A stretch of DNA of 35,869 nucleotides from Candidatus Nyctobacter psychrophilus (lineage in GTDB: Bacteria; Vulcanimicrobiota; Vulcanimicrobiia; Vulcanimicrobiales; Vulcanimicrobiaceae), in NCBI GenBank assembly GCA_014305025.1, contig JACRTY010000024.1, forward strand, positions 1 through 35,869, given 5' to 3'. This document shows, piece by piece, positions 7,515-16,621 of this stretch. The position numbers and the translations under genes were made by a program. Numbering within the stretch: the stretch's first letter is position 1; the number at the start of each line of letters is the position of its first letter. The notes below the pieces were generated by a model. It made no database searches and was not told the DNA's origin. It was given only the letters and a program-made list of their open reading frames with translations.

Positions 7515-10500
7515 CGCACGCCGCCGCTGTGAGGCATCGCACCTAAACGCTGTGCCATGAGTCCGAGGAGGCGTCTTTCTCCGGCATCAGCCTGCGCGCT
7601 CAGCTCGTCGAAGGACGCGTACTCCGCAGCCGTCGGTCTTTCGTAGGCCATCTCCAGTTCACTCGCCAGGAAAGCCAAATGCGCGCGCAGTTTGGTCTCG
7701 TGAAGAACGTCGCCTTCGGTCGAGTGAATGTTGAACTGCACGAGATCGGCGATGGCGCTCTCGACTTGTGCACGTTTCTCCGCAGGCAGCGTGTTTTCGG
7801 CGGATCGCGCGGCGTTGATCGTCGTGTTGAATCGGTCCAGCACATCGTGTATCCGCTTCTCGAGCGCGAAGCGCGCCTCGAGGTCTCCCGCAGCGGGGTG
7901 CAGTCGCGGATCGAGTTGCACGTGCACGGGCGCGGTGAGCTTCGTGTCGCCGTACTGTAAAGTGGCGGTGTAAGCGCCGGGAACGACCGTCGGTCCATCG
8001 ACGGAGGCGCTGAAATCCAAAGCGGTCGGCTCGCGATAACCGATGATTTCCGTCGCGGGAGCGGAGCGCAAGTCCCAGACAAAGCGATTCATGCCAGGCT
8101 GGACGCCCGTGAGTTCGGAGAGGTCGAGCGCACGCTTCGGTATCGCTTCCAACTCGGAGCGCAGTTCGGGAGCAAGCTTCTTTTGGTGTTTCTTCTTGAG
8201 ATGCAGGTCGAGGCTGCGGACCGTCGCGCCCGACGCGTCTTGGAACGAGAGCGACACGCGCGTTTTACCGTCGTATCCCGGAGGCAAATTGAAGAACACC
8301 GCCGCGCCGAGTTCCGGATTCTTGCCCGTCGCGGGCGGCAAATCCGCGGCCGCGCCATAGGCATGCGAAAGCCACGCCGTTTCCGGCGCGAACAGGTGCG
8401 CGTCGGCCGCGTTCGGCTGCTGCTCGCGGGCTAGTTGTTCGAGCAGTGCGAGGTTGTCGAGGATCCAGAACGCGCGGCCATGCGTCGCGATCGCGACCTG
8501 ACCTTGGCGCGCATCGATCGCGATGTCGCGCACTTGCACGCCCGGAAGGTTGAGCGTGAGCGGTTGCCAGCGGTTGCCGCCGTCGAGGCTCACGTATACG
8601 GTGCTACGCGTGCCGGCGAAGAGGAGTCGCGGTTCGCGCGGGTCCTGCCGGACGGCAAAGACGTACTGATCGTCGGGCAGTCCCGTCGTCAAGGGCGTCC
8701 AATGCGCGCCGAAATCGGAAGTCTGATACACGTACGGACGGAAGTCGTCCCACATGTACCGCGAGGCCGTGAGATACGCGGTGCCGGGCGTGGTATGCGA
8801 CAGCTCAATCGATGTGATTTGCGCCCACTGAGGAAGCTGGGGCGGAGTGACGAGCTTCCAGTGCGCGCCGTGGTCGGTCGTGACGTGAACGAGGCCATCC
8901 GCGGATCCGGCCCACAGCTCGTCGCCACTGAGCGGCGAGGCGGCGAGCGACGAGATGTCGGGAAACGTTTCCGCGCCGGTTTGGTCGAGGTTGATCGGGC
9001 CGCCCGTCGGCCCTTCGGTACCCTTGTCGTTGCGCGTCAGATCCGGGCTGATAATCTTCCACGTCGCTCCATGGTCGACGCTCGAGAACACGTTTTGCGC
9101 GGCCAGGAGAAGTTCGTCCGGGTTTGCCGGCGAGAACACGATCGGATGCGTCCAACCGAACCGATAGCGCAGTTCACCCGACGACGCGCCGCCCAAATAC
9201 GTTGGCCACGGGCTGACGTTTTTGTCTTGCCCCACCTTGTTATTTTGGCGAAATAACACGCTGTAGTAGGCGCCGCCGTAGGTCACTTCGGGAGCGCCCG
9301 GTTCGGGAGCGATGAACGTGCTCTCACCGGAGGCGACGCCATGCCAATCGCCCCACGCGATAAAACCGTTTGGGCTCGCGCTCGGTCCTTCGAATGACCC
9401 TTCGTCTTGCGACGCGCCGTAGACGTGGAACGGAAATTGGCCGTCGAGCGCGATGTGGTAGAACTGGCCCGTCGGTTGATTGAGTTCGCTGCTCCAGCTC
9501 TTGCCGCCGTCGGTCGACACGACGGCGCCGCCGTCATCGCCCTCGAGCATGATCTTGGAATTGTGCGGGTTGATCCACAGGATGTGATGGTCGCCGTGAT
9601 TGGTTTTCGGAAAAAACGGCTTCCAGGTGACGCCGCCGTCGGTCGTCTTGAAGACGTCGTCCACCTGGGGCGCGTAGGCCGTTTGGGCGTTCTTGGGATC
9701 GACGAAGATGCTCATGTAGTAAAAGGCGCGCTGGCGCAGCTTCATCTGGTTGTTGACCTGCTTCCAGGTCGCACCCGCATCATTCGAGCGGAACACGCCC
9801 CCGTCGTGCGCCTGCACCATGGCGTACACGATGCGCGGATTGCTCGCGGCAAGCGCGACGCCAATCCGCCCGAGCATCCCCGTTGCGAAACCCGGATGCT
9901 TGGAGAGGTTCACCCAATGCAAGCCGCCGTCGGTCGTCTTGAAGAGTCCACTGCCCGGACCGCCGCTGGTAAGCTTCCACGGGACGCGCTGGGCCTGCCA
10001 CATCGCCGCATAGAGAACGTTCGGATTGCTTGGATCCATGACGATGTCGATCGCCCCCGTCCCATCGTCGACGAACAGTATCTTTCTCCACGTTTTCCCA
10101 CCGTCGGTCGTCTTGAAGACGCCCCGCTCGGGATTGCTTTTGAAGACGTGGCCCATGGAGGCTGCGTAGACGATATTAGGATCGGTGGGGTGCACGACCA
10201 GACCGGTCGTCGTGTGCGTCTCGCGTAAACCCGCGTAGCTCCACGTTTTACCGGCGTTCGTCGTCTTATAGATGCCGTCGCCCGTGTCGAAGTCGCCGCG
10301 GATGTCCCGCTCGCCGCTGCCGGCATAGATGATCTTCCGATTCGACGGCGCAACGGCAAGGGCGCCGATCGTCTGCGCAGTCAGCGGGATTTTGCGGTCG
10401 CTGATGTTGACCCACTCGTTGCCGTAATCCGTGCTGCGCCAGACGCCGCCTTGAACGCCGCCGAAATAAAACAAGTTCGGGTTGCTTGGAACTCCGGCGA

Positions 10501-10651
10501 CGGCAACCACGCGGCCGCCCAGAGGCGGTCCGATGCTGCGCCACTGAAGTTTGCTCATGAAAACTTGAGTGGAACTTATGGGAGCGGCGGACGTCGTAAG
10601 CGGCCACGCGGTCAGGAACGCGCTTAGGACCAAGGCGAAGGTTCTCTGCAA
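7505..10651 (-). CDS. Secreted Vps10/BNR-repeat beta-propeller protein (first of a pair)
   Basis: A large exported protein built of Asp-box (BNR, S-x-D-x-G-x-x-W) repeats, as in sortilin/Vps10-type and sialidase-like propellers. I start it at a TTG (10651) because a GAGAGGA site lies upstream and the frame then opens with a signal peptide (MQRTFALVLSAFLTAWPLTT, ending SAA); the open frame further upstream overlaps the next gene. The product has 1048 residues. I count about eleven Asp-box-like motifs, for example TTDGGKTW, SNDAGATW, STDGGKSW, SVDHGATW. A C-terminal, non-propeller part of about 300 residues (PAT-like FVWDLRSAPATE region) follows. The family is common in soil bacteria; the substrate is unknown. 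It lies 34 bases after its paralogue and probably shares its transcript. Confidence 0.85.
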   Translation of the reverse strand: MQRTFALVLSAFLTAWPLTTSAAPISSTQVFMSKLQWRSIGPPLGGRVVAVAGVPSNPNLFYFGGVQGGVWRSTDYGNEWVNISDRKIPLTAQTIGALAVAPSNRKIIYAGSGERDIRGDFDTGDGIYKTTNAGKTWSYAGLRETHTTTGLVVHPTDPNIVYAASMGHVFKSNPERGVFKTTDGGKTWRKILFVDDGTGAIDIVMDPSNPNVLYAAMWQAQRVPWKLTSGGPGSGLFKTTDGGLHWVNLSKHPGFATGMLGRIGVALAASNPRIVYAMVQAHDGGVFRSNDAGATWKQVNNQMKLRQRAFYYMSIFVDPKNAQTAYAPQVDDVFKTTDGGVTWKPFFPKTNHGDHHILWINPHNSKIMLEGDDGGAVVSTDGGKSWSSELNQPTGQFYHIALDGQFPFHVYGASQDEGSFEGPSASPNGFIAWGDWHGVASGESTFIAPEPGAPEVTYGGAYYSVLFRQNNKVGQDKNVSPWPTYLGGASSGELRYRFGWTHPIVFSPANPDELLLAAQNVFSSVDHGATWKIISPDLTRNDKGTEGPTGGPINLDQTGAETFPDISSLAASPLSGDELWAGSADGLVHVTTDHGAHWKLVTPPQLPQWAQITSIELSHTTPGTAYLTASRYMWDDFRPYVYQTSDFGAHWTPLTTGLPDDQYVFAVRQDPREPRLLFAGTRSTVYVSLDGGNRWQPLTLNLPGVQVRDIAIDARQGQVAIATHGRAFWILDNLALLEQLAREQQPNAADAHLFAPETAWLSHAYGAAADLPPATGKNPELGAAVFFNLPPGYDGKTRVSLSFQDASGATVRSLDLHLKKKHQKKLAPELRSELEAIPKRALDLSELTGVQPGMNRFVWDLRSAPATEIIGYREPTALDFSASVDGPTVVPGAYTATLQYGDTKLTAPVHVQLDPRLHPAAGDLEARFALEKRIHDVLDRFNTTINAARSAENTLPAEKRAQVESAIADLVQFNIHSTEGDVLHETKLRAHLAFLASELEMAYERPTAAEYASFDELSAQADAGERRLLGLMAQRLGAMPHSGGVRGR

Positions 10652-10685
10652 GTATCGATCCTCTCTCTGTGGTCCTAGCACGCTG

Positions 10686-13658
10686 CTATGGTTCGTCGCT
10701 GCCGCCGAGATCGAGCGTCGTGCGGCCGCCGAGCGCCAGATCGTGCTGCACATGCGCGACCGCTGCTCGGGCCTGCACCGTGGGCGCGGCGTCGGCACCG
10801 TCAACGACGTCGAGCAACTGCGCGAGCGACGTATTGAGGCGCGCGTACCGTTTGACCGCCGCGGCATCCTTGCGCGCTTTGGCGTTCGTCATCGCTGCGT
10901 ACGAACGGTTCATCGACGTGACGATCTGCGACGCAAGCGCATACTGTTCGCGTAAGGCCGCCGCCGAGGCCGTCACTCGCGGATCCATTATCACGCGCAG
11001 CGGCTGGGCGTACGTGCGGCCCGCGACGGACAGGCGCACCGTGTACGTGCCGGGCGGCACGAGCACGCCTTGCGGAGCGCGCGGCGTGTCATGCGGGATC
11101 GCGGCGATGGGATAGTCGTGGACGACCGACTGCGGCGGCGGCTCGCGGAGGTCCCACACGAAACGATGTTCGCCCGCGCCCGCCGGCGGGATCGGCGTGG
11201 GCCGCAACCAGTACGTCGGGACGTTGATGTCGGGATCGATCGGTTGGGGAGCGTCGGTGCTCGCATACCGGCGGATGCGCCGGCCGGCCGCGTCGTCGAT
11301 CGTGATCGTGACGGGTCCGCTGACGCTCTGCGCCAAGGTGTAATCGATGATCGCGCCGTCGGGGGGATTCTCGCCGACGGGTTCCTCGGGCGGCAGCGGC
11401 GTGTCCGTGTTCGTATCGCGACGAACGCGGTACGTCAGCGGCGGCGCAAAGAGGTGCGCGGCCGAACCGCCAATCGCCGCGCTCATCTGGCGCAGCGGTG
11501 CGATGTCGTCCAAAATCCAAAACGAGCGGCCGTGCGTCCCGACGACTACATCGTCGCCGTGGACGACCAGATCGCGCACGGACGACGGCGGGAGATCGTT
11601 CTGCAACGATTGCCAGTTCGCACCGTCGTCGAACGACACGTACACTGTCTTTTCCGTTCCCGCGAAGAGCAGCCCGCGCCGTTTGGGATCCTCGCGTACG
11701 GTGTTGACCGGCTCATTGTTCGGGATGCCGTTCGCGATGGGACGCCACGTACGCCCGCCGTCGTGCGTCGCATAGATGTAGGGGGCCAGGTCGTCGAGCC
11801 GTTGCCGGCTCACCGCTGCGTAGGCGGTGTTGCGATCGAAGTGCGAGGCGTCGATCTGCGTGACGCGGCTCCATGGTTGTAGGGCCGGCGGCGTCACGTT
11901 GCGCCAGTGCCCGCCGCCGTCGCGCGTCACCCACAACAACCCGTCATCGGTTCCGGCCCAGATGAGATTCTTGTCCAAGTACGACGGCGCGAGGCTATAG
12001 ATGACGCCGCGATGCTTGCCGTTCAGCGGGTCGTTTTTCGCGAAGTGCGCAAGCGTAGCGGGTTCGCCGGGGTCCTTGCGCGTGAGGTCGGGGCTGATGA
12101 TCTTCCAACTGTGCCCGCCGTCGCGGGTCGCGAAGACGACGTTGAGCCCTAAGTACAGCACGTGCTTGTCGACGCGATTCCAAATCAGAGGATTGGTGCG
12201 GTCGAACCGGTACGCCGTGCGGTCGTACGTCGGCGACACGTCCTGCGTCTGTCCGGTGCGCTCGTCGTAGACCGTCGTCTTGCCGCCGTAGATGAGCCAG
12301 GGATGCAGCGGATCGGGCGCTACGTACCCGTACTCTTCGACACCCACCGGATGGAACTCGCGAAAGGTGATCGCGCCGTCGTTCCCACGACTCCACACTT
12401 CCGCGCTGCCGCTTTCTTGTTGCCCACCGAACACCCGATACGGAAAGCGGTCGTCGGTGATCACGTGATAGAACTGCGCCGTCGGCTGGTTGTACCACGA
12501 GGTCCAGGTTGCGCCATGGTCGACCGACAACGTCGCGCCTTGGTCGACGCCGAGCAGAATCGTGTTGGGATCGGTAGGGTCGATCCACACCGTATGATAG
12601 TCGTCGCCGCCCGGCGCGCCCTTGATGCCGACCCAGGTCGTGCCCGCGTCGGTCGAGCGATACGTCGTCGTGTTCGCCGAGTAGACGGTATCTCGCTCTT
12701 TGGGGTCGGCGGTGATGCCGGCGAAGTCTTCCGTGCGACCGCAGACGCGCTCTTCTGAATTCGTGCGCGTCCACGTCGCGCCGGCGTCGTTCGAACGGAA
12801 CACGCCGCATGCATCGGGCTCTTCGACGAGCGCATACACGCGCTTCGAATCCGCCGGCGACACGGAGATGCCGATGCGTCCCACCAGATTCGGTAAGCCG
12901 TTCTTCAGCCGCGTCCAGGTATTGCCGCCGTCGGTCGACTTGAAGAGTCCGCTCTCATCGTAGCGTTCGTAGACCTGCAGCAGATTCCAGGGGCCGTTGC
13001 GCGAAGCCCACAAACCCGCATAGATCGTGTCGGGATGGTTCGGGTCGATGACGACGCTGACGGCGCCAACGTCTTCACCGTGGCCGAGCACTTTGGCGAA
13101 CGACGCACCGCCGTCGGTCGAACGATAGAGTCCCCGCTCGGCGTTGGGTCCGTATGGATGACCGACGACCGCGACGTAGAGCCGGCGCGGGTCGCGTGGA
13201 TCGACGGCGATTTGCTGGATTTGCTGTCCGTCGCGCAGGCCTTCGTGCGTCCACGTCGTGCCGGCGTCCGTCGAGACGTACATGCCGTCGCCCGTCGACA
13301 GGTCGGGGCGGCGCAAGCCTTCGCCGCTGCCGACGTAGATGACGTTCGGGTCGGACGGCGCCACGGCGAGCGCCCCCACCGAACCGGTGTCTTGGGCGTC
13401 GAAGAGCGGCCGCCAGGTCCGTCCGAAATCGACCGACTTCCACACGCCCCCGTTGTTGGGGGCCATATAGAAGACGCCGCGCTGTTGTGGAACGCCGGAG
13501 ACGGCGACCGTGCGCCCTGCGCGGAACGGCCCGATAAGCCGCCAATGCAGGCCGCCGTAAAGTTGCGGGTTAATCGGCGGCGAGACGTCGGCCGACGACG
13601 ACCCGGCGCTCATGACCGTGAAAAGCGCAACCACCAAGATCCAGCGAAATAACGCCAC
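10686..13658 (-). CDS. Secreted Vps10/BNR-repeat beta-propeller protein (second of a pair)
   Basis: A 990-residue paralogue of the next gene. The GTG start (13658) has a GGAGGG site upstream and opens with a signal peptide (MALFRWILVVALFTVMSAGS). It begins with the same LHWRLIGPFRAGRTVAVSGV block, equivalent to LQWRSIGPPLGGRVVAVAGV in the partner. About eleven Asp-box-like motifs can be read, including STDGGNTW, SNDAGATW, STDAGTTW, SVDHGATW and TRDGGHSW. The C-terminal region (FVWDLREPPPQ, then VPPGTYTVRLSVAG) also matches its partner. It is annotated elsewhere as glycosyl hydrolase or sortilin-like, but no catalytic residues can be assigned. Probably first gene of a two-gene operon. Confidence 0.85.
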   Translation of the reverse strand: MALFRWILVVALFTVMSAGSSSADVSPPINPQLYGGLHWRLIGPFRAGRTVAVSGVPQQRGVFYMAPNNGGVWKSVDFGRTWRPLFDAQDTGSVGALAVAPSDPNVIYVGSGEGLRRPDLSTGDGMYVSTDAGTTWTHEGLRDGQQIQQIAVDPRDPRRLYVAVVGHPYGPNAERGLYRSTDGGASFAKVLGHGEDVGAVSVVIDPNHPDTIYAGLWASRNGPWNLLQVYERYDESGLFKSTDGGNTWTRLKNGLPNLVGRIGISVSPADSKRVYALVEEPDACGVFRSNDAGATWTRTNSEERVCGRTEDFAGITADPKERDTVYSANTTTYRSTDAGTTWVGIKGAPGGDDYHTVWIDPTDPNTILLGVDQGATLSVDHGATWTSWYNQPTAQFYHVITDDRFPYRVFGGQQESGSAEVWSRGNDGAITFREFHPVGVEEYGYVAPDPLHPWLIYGGKTTVYDERTGQTQDVSPTYDRTAYRFDRTNPLIWNRVDKHVLYLGLNVVFATRDGGHSWKIISPDLTRKDPGEPATLAHFAKNDPLNGKHRGVIYSLAPSYLDKNLIWAGTDDGLLWVTRDGGGHWRNVTPPALQPWSRVTQIDASHFDRNTAYAAVSRQRLDDLAPYIYATHDGGRTWRPIANGIPNNEPVNTVREDPKRRGLLFAGTEKTVYVSFDDGANWQSLQNDLPPSSVRDLVVHGDDVVVGTHGRSFWILDDIAPLRQMSAAIGGSAAHLFAPPLTYRVRRDTNTDTPLPPEEPVGENPPDGAIIDYTLAQSVSGPVTITIDDAAGRRIRRYASTDAPQPIDPDINVPTYWLRPTPIPPAGAGEHRFVWDLREPPPQSVVHDYPIAAIPHDTPRAPQGVLVPPGTYTVRLSVAGRTYAQPLRVIMDPRVTASAAALREQYALASQIVTSMNRSYAAMTNAKARKDAAAVKRYARLNTSLAQLLDVVDGADAAPTVQARAAVAHVQHDLALGGRTTLDLGGSDEP

Positions 13659-13734
13659 GTGCCCTCCGAAACGATGATTGAAAGCGATGTACGATGAGAA
13701 GGGCGGCGGAAGCCTCTCGACGGAGCGAACGGCG

Positions 13735-14532
13735 ATGATCGAAACGAGCAGTTACCGCCTCCTGACCCTCGCCGTGGAAGGGGCAGTCGCCACGATCACG
13801 CTCGCGAATCCCGAGCGCCGCAACGCGCTGTCGCTGGCCGCGATGCGCGAACTCCTTAGCGTCTTTGAGTCGCTGGCCGGCGACTCAAAGGTGAAAGCCG
13901 TCGTGCTGGCGGCACTCGGGCCGGCCTTCAGCGCCGGGCACGACCTGCGCGAGATGCAGTGCGCCGGCGACGAGGCCGACGTTGCGCGCTTCCGTGAGAT
14001 TTTCGATACCTGCGTGCGCGTCATGACGGCGATCCAAAGCATCCCGCAGCCGGTCATCGCTCAAGTGGCCGGCGTTGCGACGGCCGCGGGCTGTCAACTC
14101 GTTGCGACGTGCGACCTGGCGATCGCCTCGACGGTGGCGAAGTTCGCAACGCCGGGCGTCAAGATCGGGCTGTTTTGCACCACGCCGATGGTGGCCCTCA
14201 CGCGCGCGATCGGCCGCAAGCGCGCCATGGAGATGCTGCTCTGCGGTGAGTTCATCGATGCCGAAACCGCCGTTGCCTGGGGGCTGATCAACCGCGCCGT
14301 CGCGCCGGAGCGCTTGGACGATGACGTGCGCTCGCTGGCGCAAAGGATCGCGGCGTCGAGCGCCTTCACCATCGGGCTGGGAAAAGCGGCGTTCTACGCG
14401 CAGGTCGATCTGGAGCAGTCCAAGGCATATGCCTACGCCAAAGAAGTGATGAGCGTCAACGCGCTCGATGCGGATGCCCGAGAAGGCATCGGCGCCTTTC
14501 TCGAACGGCGCGCGCCTGACTGGAAGCGCTGA
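13735..14532 (+). CDS. Enoyl-CoA hydratase/isomerase-family protein, ECHDC3-like
   Basis: A crotonase-fold protein (265 residues from the ATG at 13735, which has a GGAG site upstream; a TTG at 13678 is less likely). The oxyanion segment FSAGHDLREM and the IAQVAGVATAAGCQLVATCD block are typical. In true enoyl-CoA hydratases a Glu sits in GGCEL and a second in FGQPEI; here these are GCQL and FATPGVKIG, so both catalytic glutamates are replaced. The pattern, including GLFCTTPMVAL, resembles the ECHDC3 subfamily, whose reaction is not settled. It is divergent from the propeller operon across about 75 bases. I am sure of the fold, not of the activity. Confidence 0.85.
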   Translation: MIETSSYRLLTLAVEGAVATITLANPERRNALSLAAMRELLSVFESLAGDSKVKAVVLAALGPAFSAGHDLREMQCAGDEADVARFREIFDTCVRVMTAIQSIPQPVIAQVAGVATAAGCQLVATCDLAIASTVAKFATPGVKIGLFCTTPMVALTRAIGRKRAMEMLLCGEFIDAETAVAWGLINRAVAPERLDDDVRSLAQRIAASSAFTIGLGKAAFYAQVDLEQSKAYAYAKEVMSVNALDADAREGIGAFLERRAPDWKR

Positions 14533-14556
14533 CGATTAGCGCGGACTGGTGAACCG

Positions 14557-16590
14557 ATGATTGCAATGAGCGCGCCGCGCCGCTACCGCATGGCGCTGTC
14601 CATCGTGCTGGCCATTGCGCTGCTGGCCGCGCTGTACGTCGCCGCCGCCCGCGTCCGCAAAGAGCAGGAGGCGCGGCGCGTCGAGATCGCGATGGACTAC
14701 GGCGATTTCGTCTCGCTCGCGCAATCCTACGGGTACGATCAGCAGCAATTTCTTATCGCGCTGCGCCGCGCCGGACTGACGTCGCTGGCGGTCTCGGAGG
14801 AGTTGGGCGGCGCGATCAATGCCAGCGCGGCGGCCGTCGCCATTCCCGGGCAACAACTACTCGATCAGGCGCGGCTCGGGACGATCTCCCAGCCGACCTT
14901 GGCGGCAATGGCGCGCGGGCGGCGCATCATGCCCAGCGACATCTATCTGGTCGTCTACGATCCGCGAGAGGTGGCGCGCTACCGCACGGCGCTGGCCGAA
15001 CACCTGGGCGGCAGGGCCGTGCGCGTGCTGCGGCCGGCGAGCCCGACGATCTTCGCGATCACGTCGCAGATCGATTACTTCGACTCGCTGGGTCTTGGAC
15101 TGCCGGCCCAACCACTGGCACTCGCGCGCACGCTGCACCTGCTGCTCGTTCCGCGCGTGCAAAACGACGAACGCTTCGGTCCCGCGCAAATCGACCGCAT
15201 CTTCGCCAGCTTCAAGCGGCACGAGCGCCCCTCGACGGTCGTGTTCTTCGGCGCCCGTAACGAGGTTCTGGGCTTTCCCGACAACCTGCAGGCGACGGCC
15301 GACGCGTTCATACGAACGGGCTTGAATTTCGGATCGATCGAAACGTACGACCAAAACCAAGTTCAGAAAGGGAACGACGGACTGGCCGAAAAGGCCATCG
15401 CGCGAACGACGCGGGTTCAGGCAATTTCGAAGACGGAACTCGACAAGCTCGATTTCAATACGGTCGTCGCGCGCTATCTGCTGGGCGTTCGCGAGCGCAA
15501 CGTGCGCGTCGTGTATCTACGGCCGTTTTTGCACGAGCAGAACGGAATGTCGCTCGAGCGCACCAACGTCGAACTCGTGCGCGACATCGCTAGCGGTCTG
15601 ATGGCGCGCGGGTTTACGCTCGGACGCGCCACGCCGGTCCCCGGCTTCCGCATCAACCCCCTCGTGATCGTGCTCGTGTCGCTGGCGGTTCCGGCGATCG
15701 TCATGCTGCTCTTCGAAGCCTTCGGCGTCCGGCGTGCGCCGCTCGCCTATGCGGTCTTTGCCCTCGACGTCGTGTTCTTGATTGCCGGCTACGCATCGCA
15801 CCACGATCTGCTGGCGCGTAAAGTGTTGGCGCTCGCGGGTGCGATCGGCTTTGCGACCATGAGCGTCGTCGCCATTCCGCGGGCATTTACCCTGCCCGCG
15901 CCGGAGTCGTACGGCGCAAGTTTGCTCGCGGGCTTACGGACGCTCGGCATTGCGCTCGCCTTCGCCCTCGCGGGCGGCCTCGTCGTCGTCGGGCTCGTCA
16001 GCACCCCCGTCATGATGGAGGAGATCGACCGCTTCACGGGCGTGAAAGCCGTGATCCTCGTGCCGCCGCTGCTCGCGTTTGCGCTCTACGTGTATACGCG
16101 GCGTTTCGGCGGACCGGCGGTCCGCGGCAAAGACAGCGCGCTCGCTCCCGTGCGCGCGTACCAGTTGGCGATCGTGGCGCTGCTGGGGATCGGCGCGTTC
16201 GTGTACGTTTCGCGCAGCGGCAATCAAAGCGACGTCTCTCCGACGGGCGTCGAACTGGCGTTGCGTTCGCACCTCACGGCCGTCCTTGGCGTGCGCCCGC
16301 GGTTTAAGGAGTTCGCCATCGGCTTTCCGCTGATGCTGCTGCTGCCGGCGCTGCGCCTCGAACACAAACGCGTCGTGGGGTGGGTCTTCGCGATCGGCAT
16401 TGCCATCGGCACCGCCGACGTCGTCGATACGTTCTCGCACCTGCACACGCCGCTTGCCGTATCGCTGACCCGCGTTTTCAACGGCGCGGTCATCGGCGTC
16501 GTGCTCGGCGCCGTCGCGATCGGAATCTACCGCGCGGTGGAACACCGCGCCCACGCTTACGTCGAACGCCGCCGCGCCCGCGCCGCGTAA
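14557..16590 (+). CDS. DUF5693-family multi-pass membrane protein
   Basis: A 677-residue protein with one N-terminal membrane helix (about residues 10-28), a long probably extracellular region (about 30-365) and a C-terminal half with some eight membrane helices. Gene order supports the DUF5693 assignment: these proteins typically lie directly upstream of csaB, as here, with 31 bases between them. The role is unknown; the context suggests export or presentation of the pyruvylated polymer or attachment of the S-layer. The N-terminal domain (FVSLAQSYGYDQQQFLIALR and a following beta-strand pattern) has the look of a solute- or polymer-binding domain. The ATG at 14557 is followed by an alternative ATG at 14566. 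I see no enzyme motif. Confidence 0.75.
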   Translation: MIAMSAPRRYRMALSIVLAIALLAALYVAAARVRKEQEARRVEIAMDYGDFVSLAQSYGYDQQQFLIALRRAGLTSLAVSEELGGAINASAAAVAIPGQQLLDQARLGTISQPTLAAMARGRRIMPSDIYLVVYDPREVARYRTALAEHLGGRAVRVLRPASPTIFAITSQIDYFDSLGLGLPAQPLALARTLHLLLVPRVQNDERFGPAQIDRIFASFKRHERPSTVVFFGARNEVLGFPDNLQATADAFIRTGLNFGSIETYDQNQVQKGNDGLAEKAIARTTRVQAISKTELDKLDFNTVVARYLLGVRERNVRVVYLRPFLHEQNGMSLERTNVELVRDIASGLMARGFTLGRATPVPGFRINPLVIVLVSLAVPAIVMLLFEAFGVRRAPLAYAVFALDVVFLIAGYASHHDLLARKVLALAGAIGFATMSVVAIPRAFTLPAPESYGASLLAGLRTLGIALAFALAGGLVVVGLVSTPVMMEEIDRFTGVKAVILVPPLLAFALYVYTRRFGGPAVRGKDSALAPVRAYQLAIVALLGIGAFVYVSRSGNQSDVSPTGVELALRSHLTAVLGVRPRFKEFAIGFPLMLLLPALRLEHKRVVGWVFAIGIAIGTADVVDTFSHLHTPLAVSLTRVFNGAVIGVVLGAVAIGIYRAVEHRAHAYVERRRARAA

Positions 16591-16621
16591 ACCCATTCTC
16601 CTGCGGCCGTACGGCTAGCGC

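Noticed and set aside
11070..11882. Plus-strand frames of 200-270 residues inside the propeller genes
   Set aside because: They are antisense to conserved Asp-box repeats and are Arg/Val-rich with no recognisable domain.
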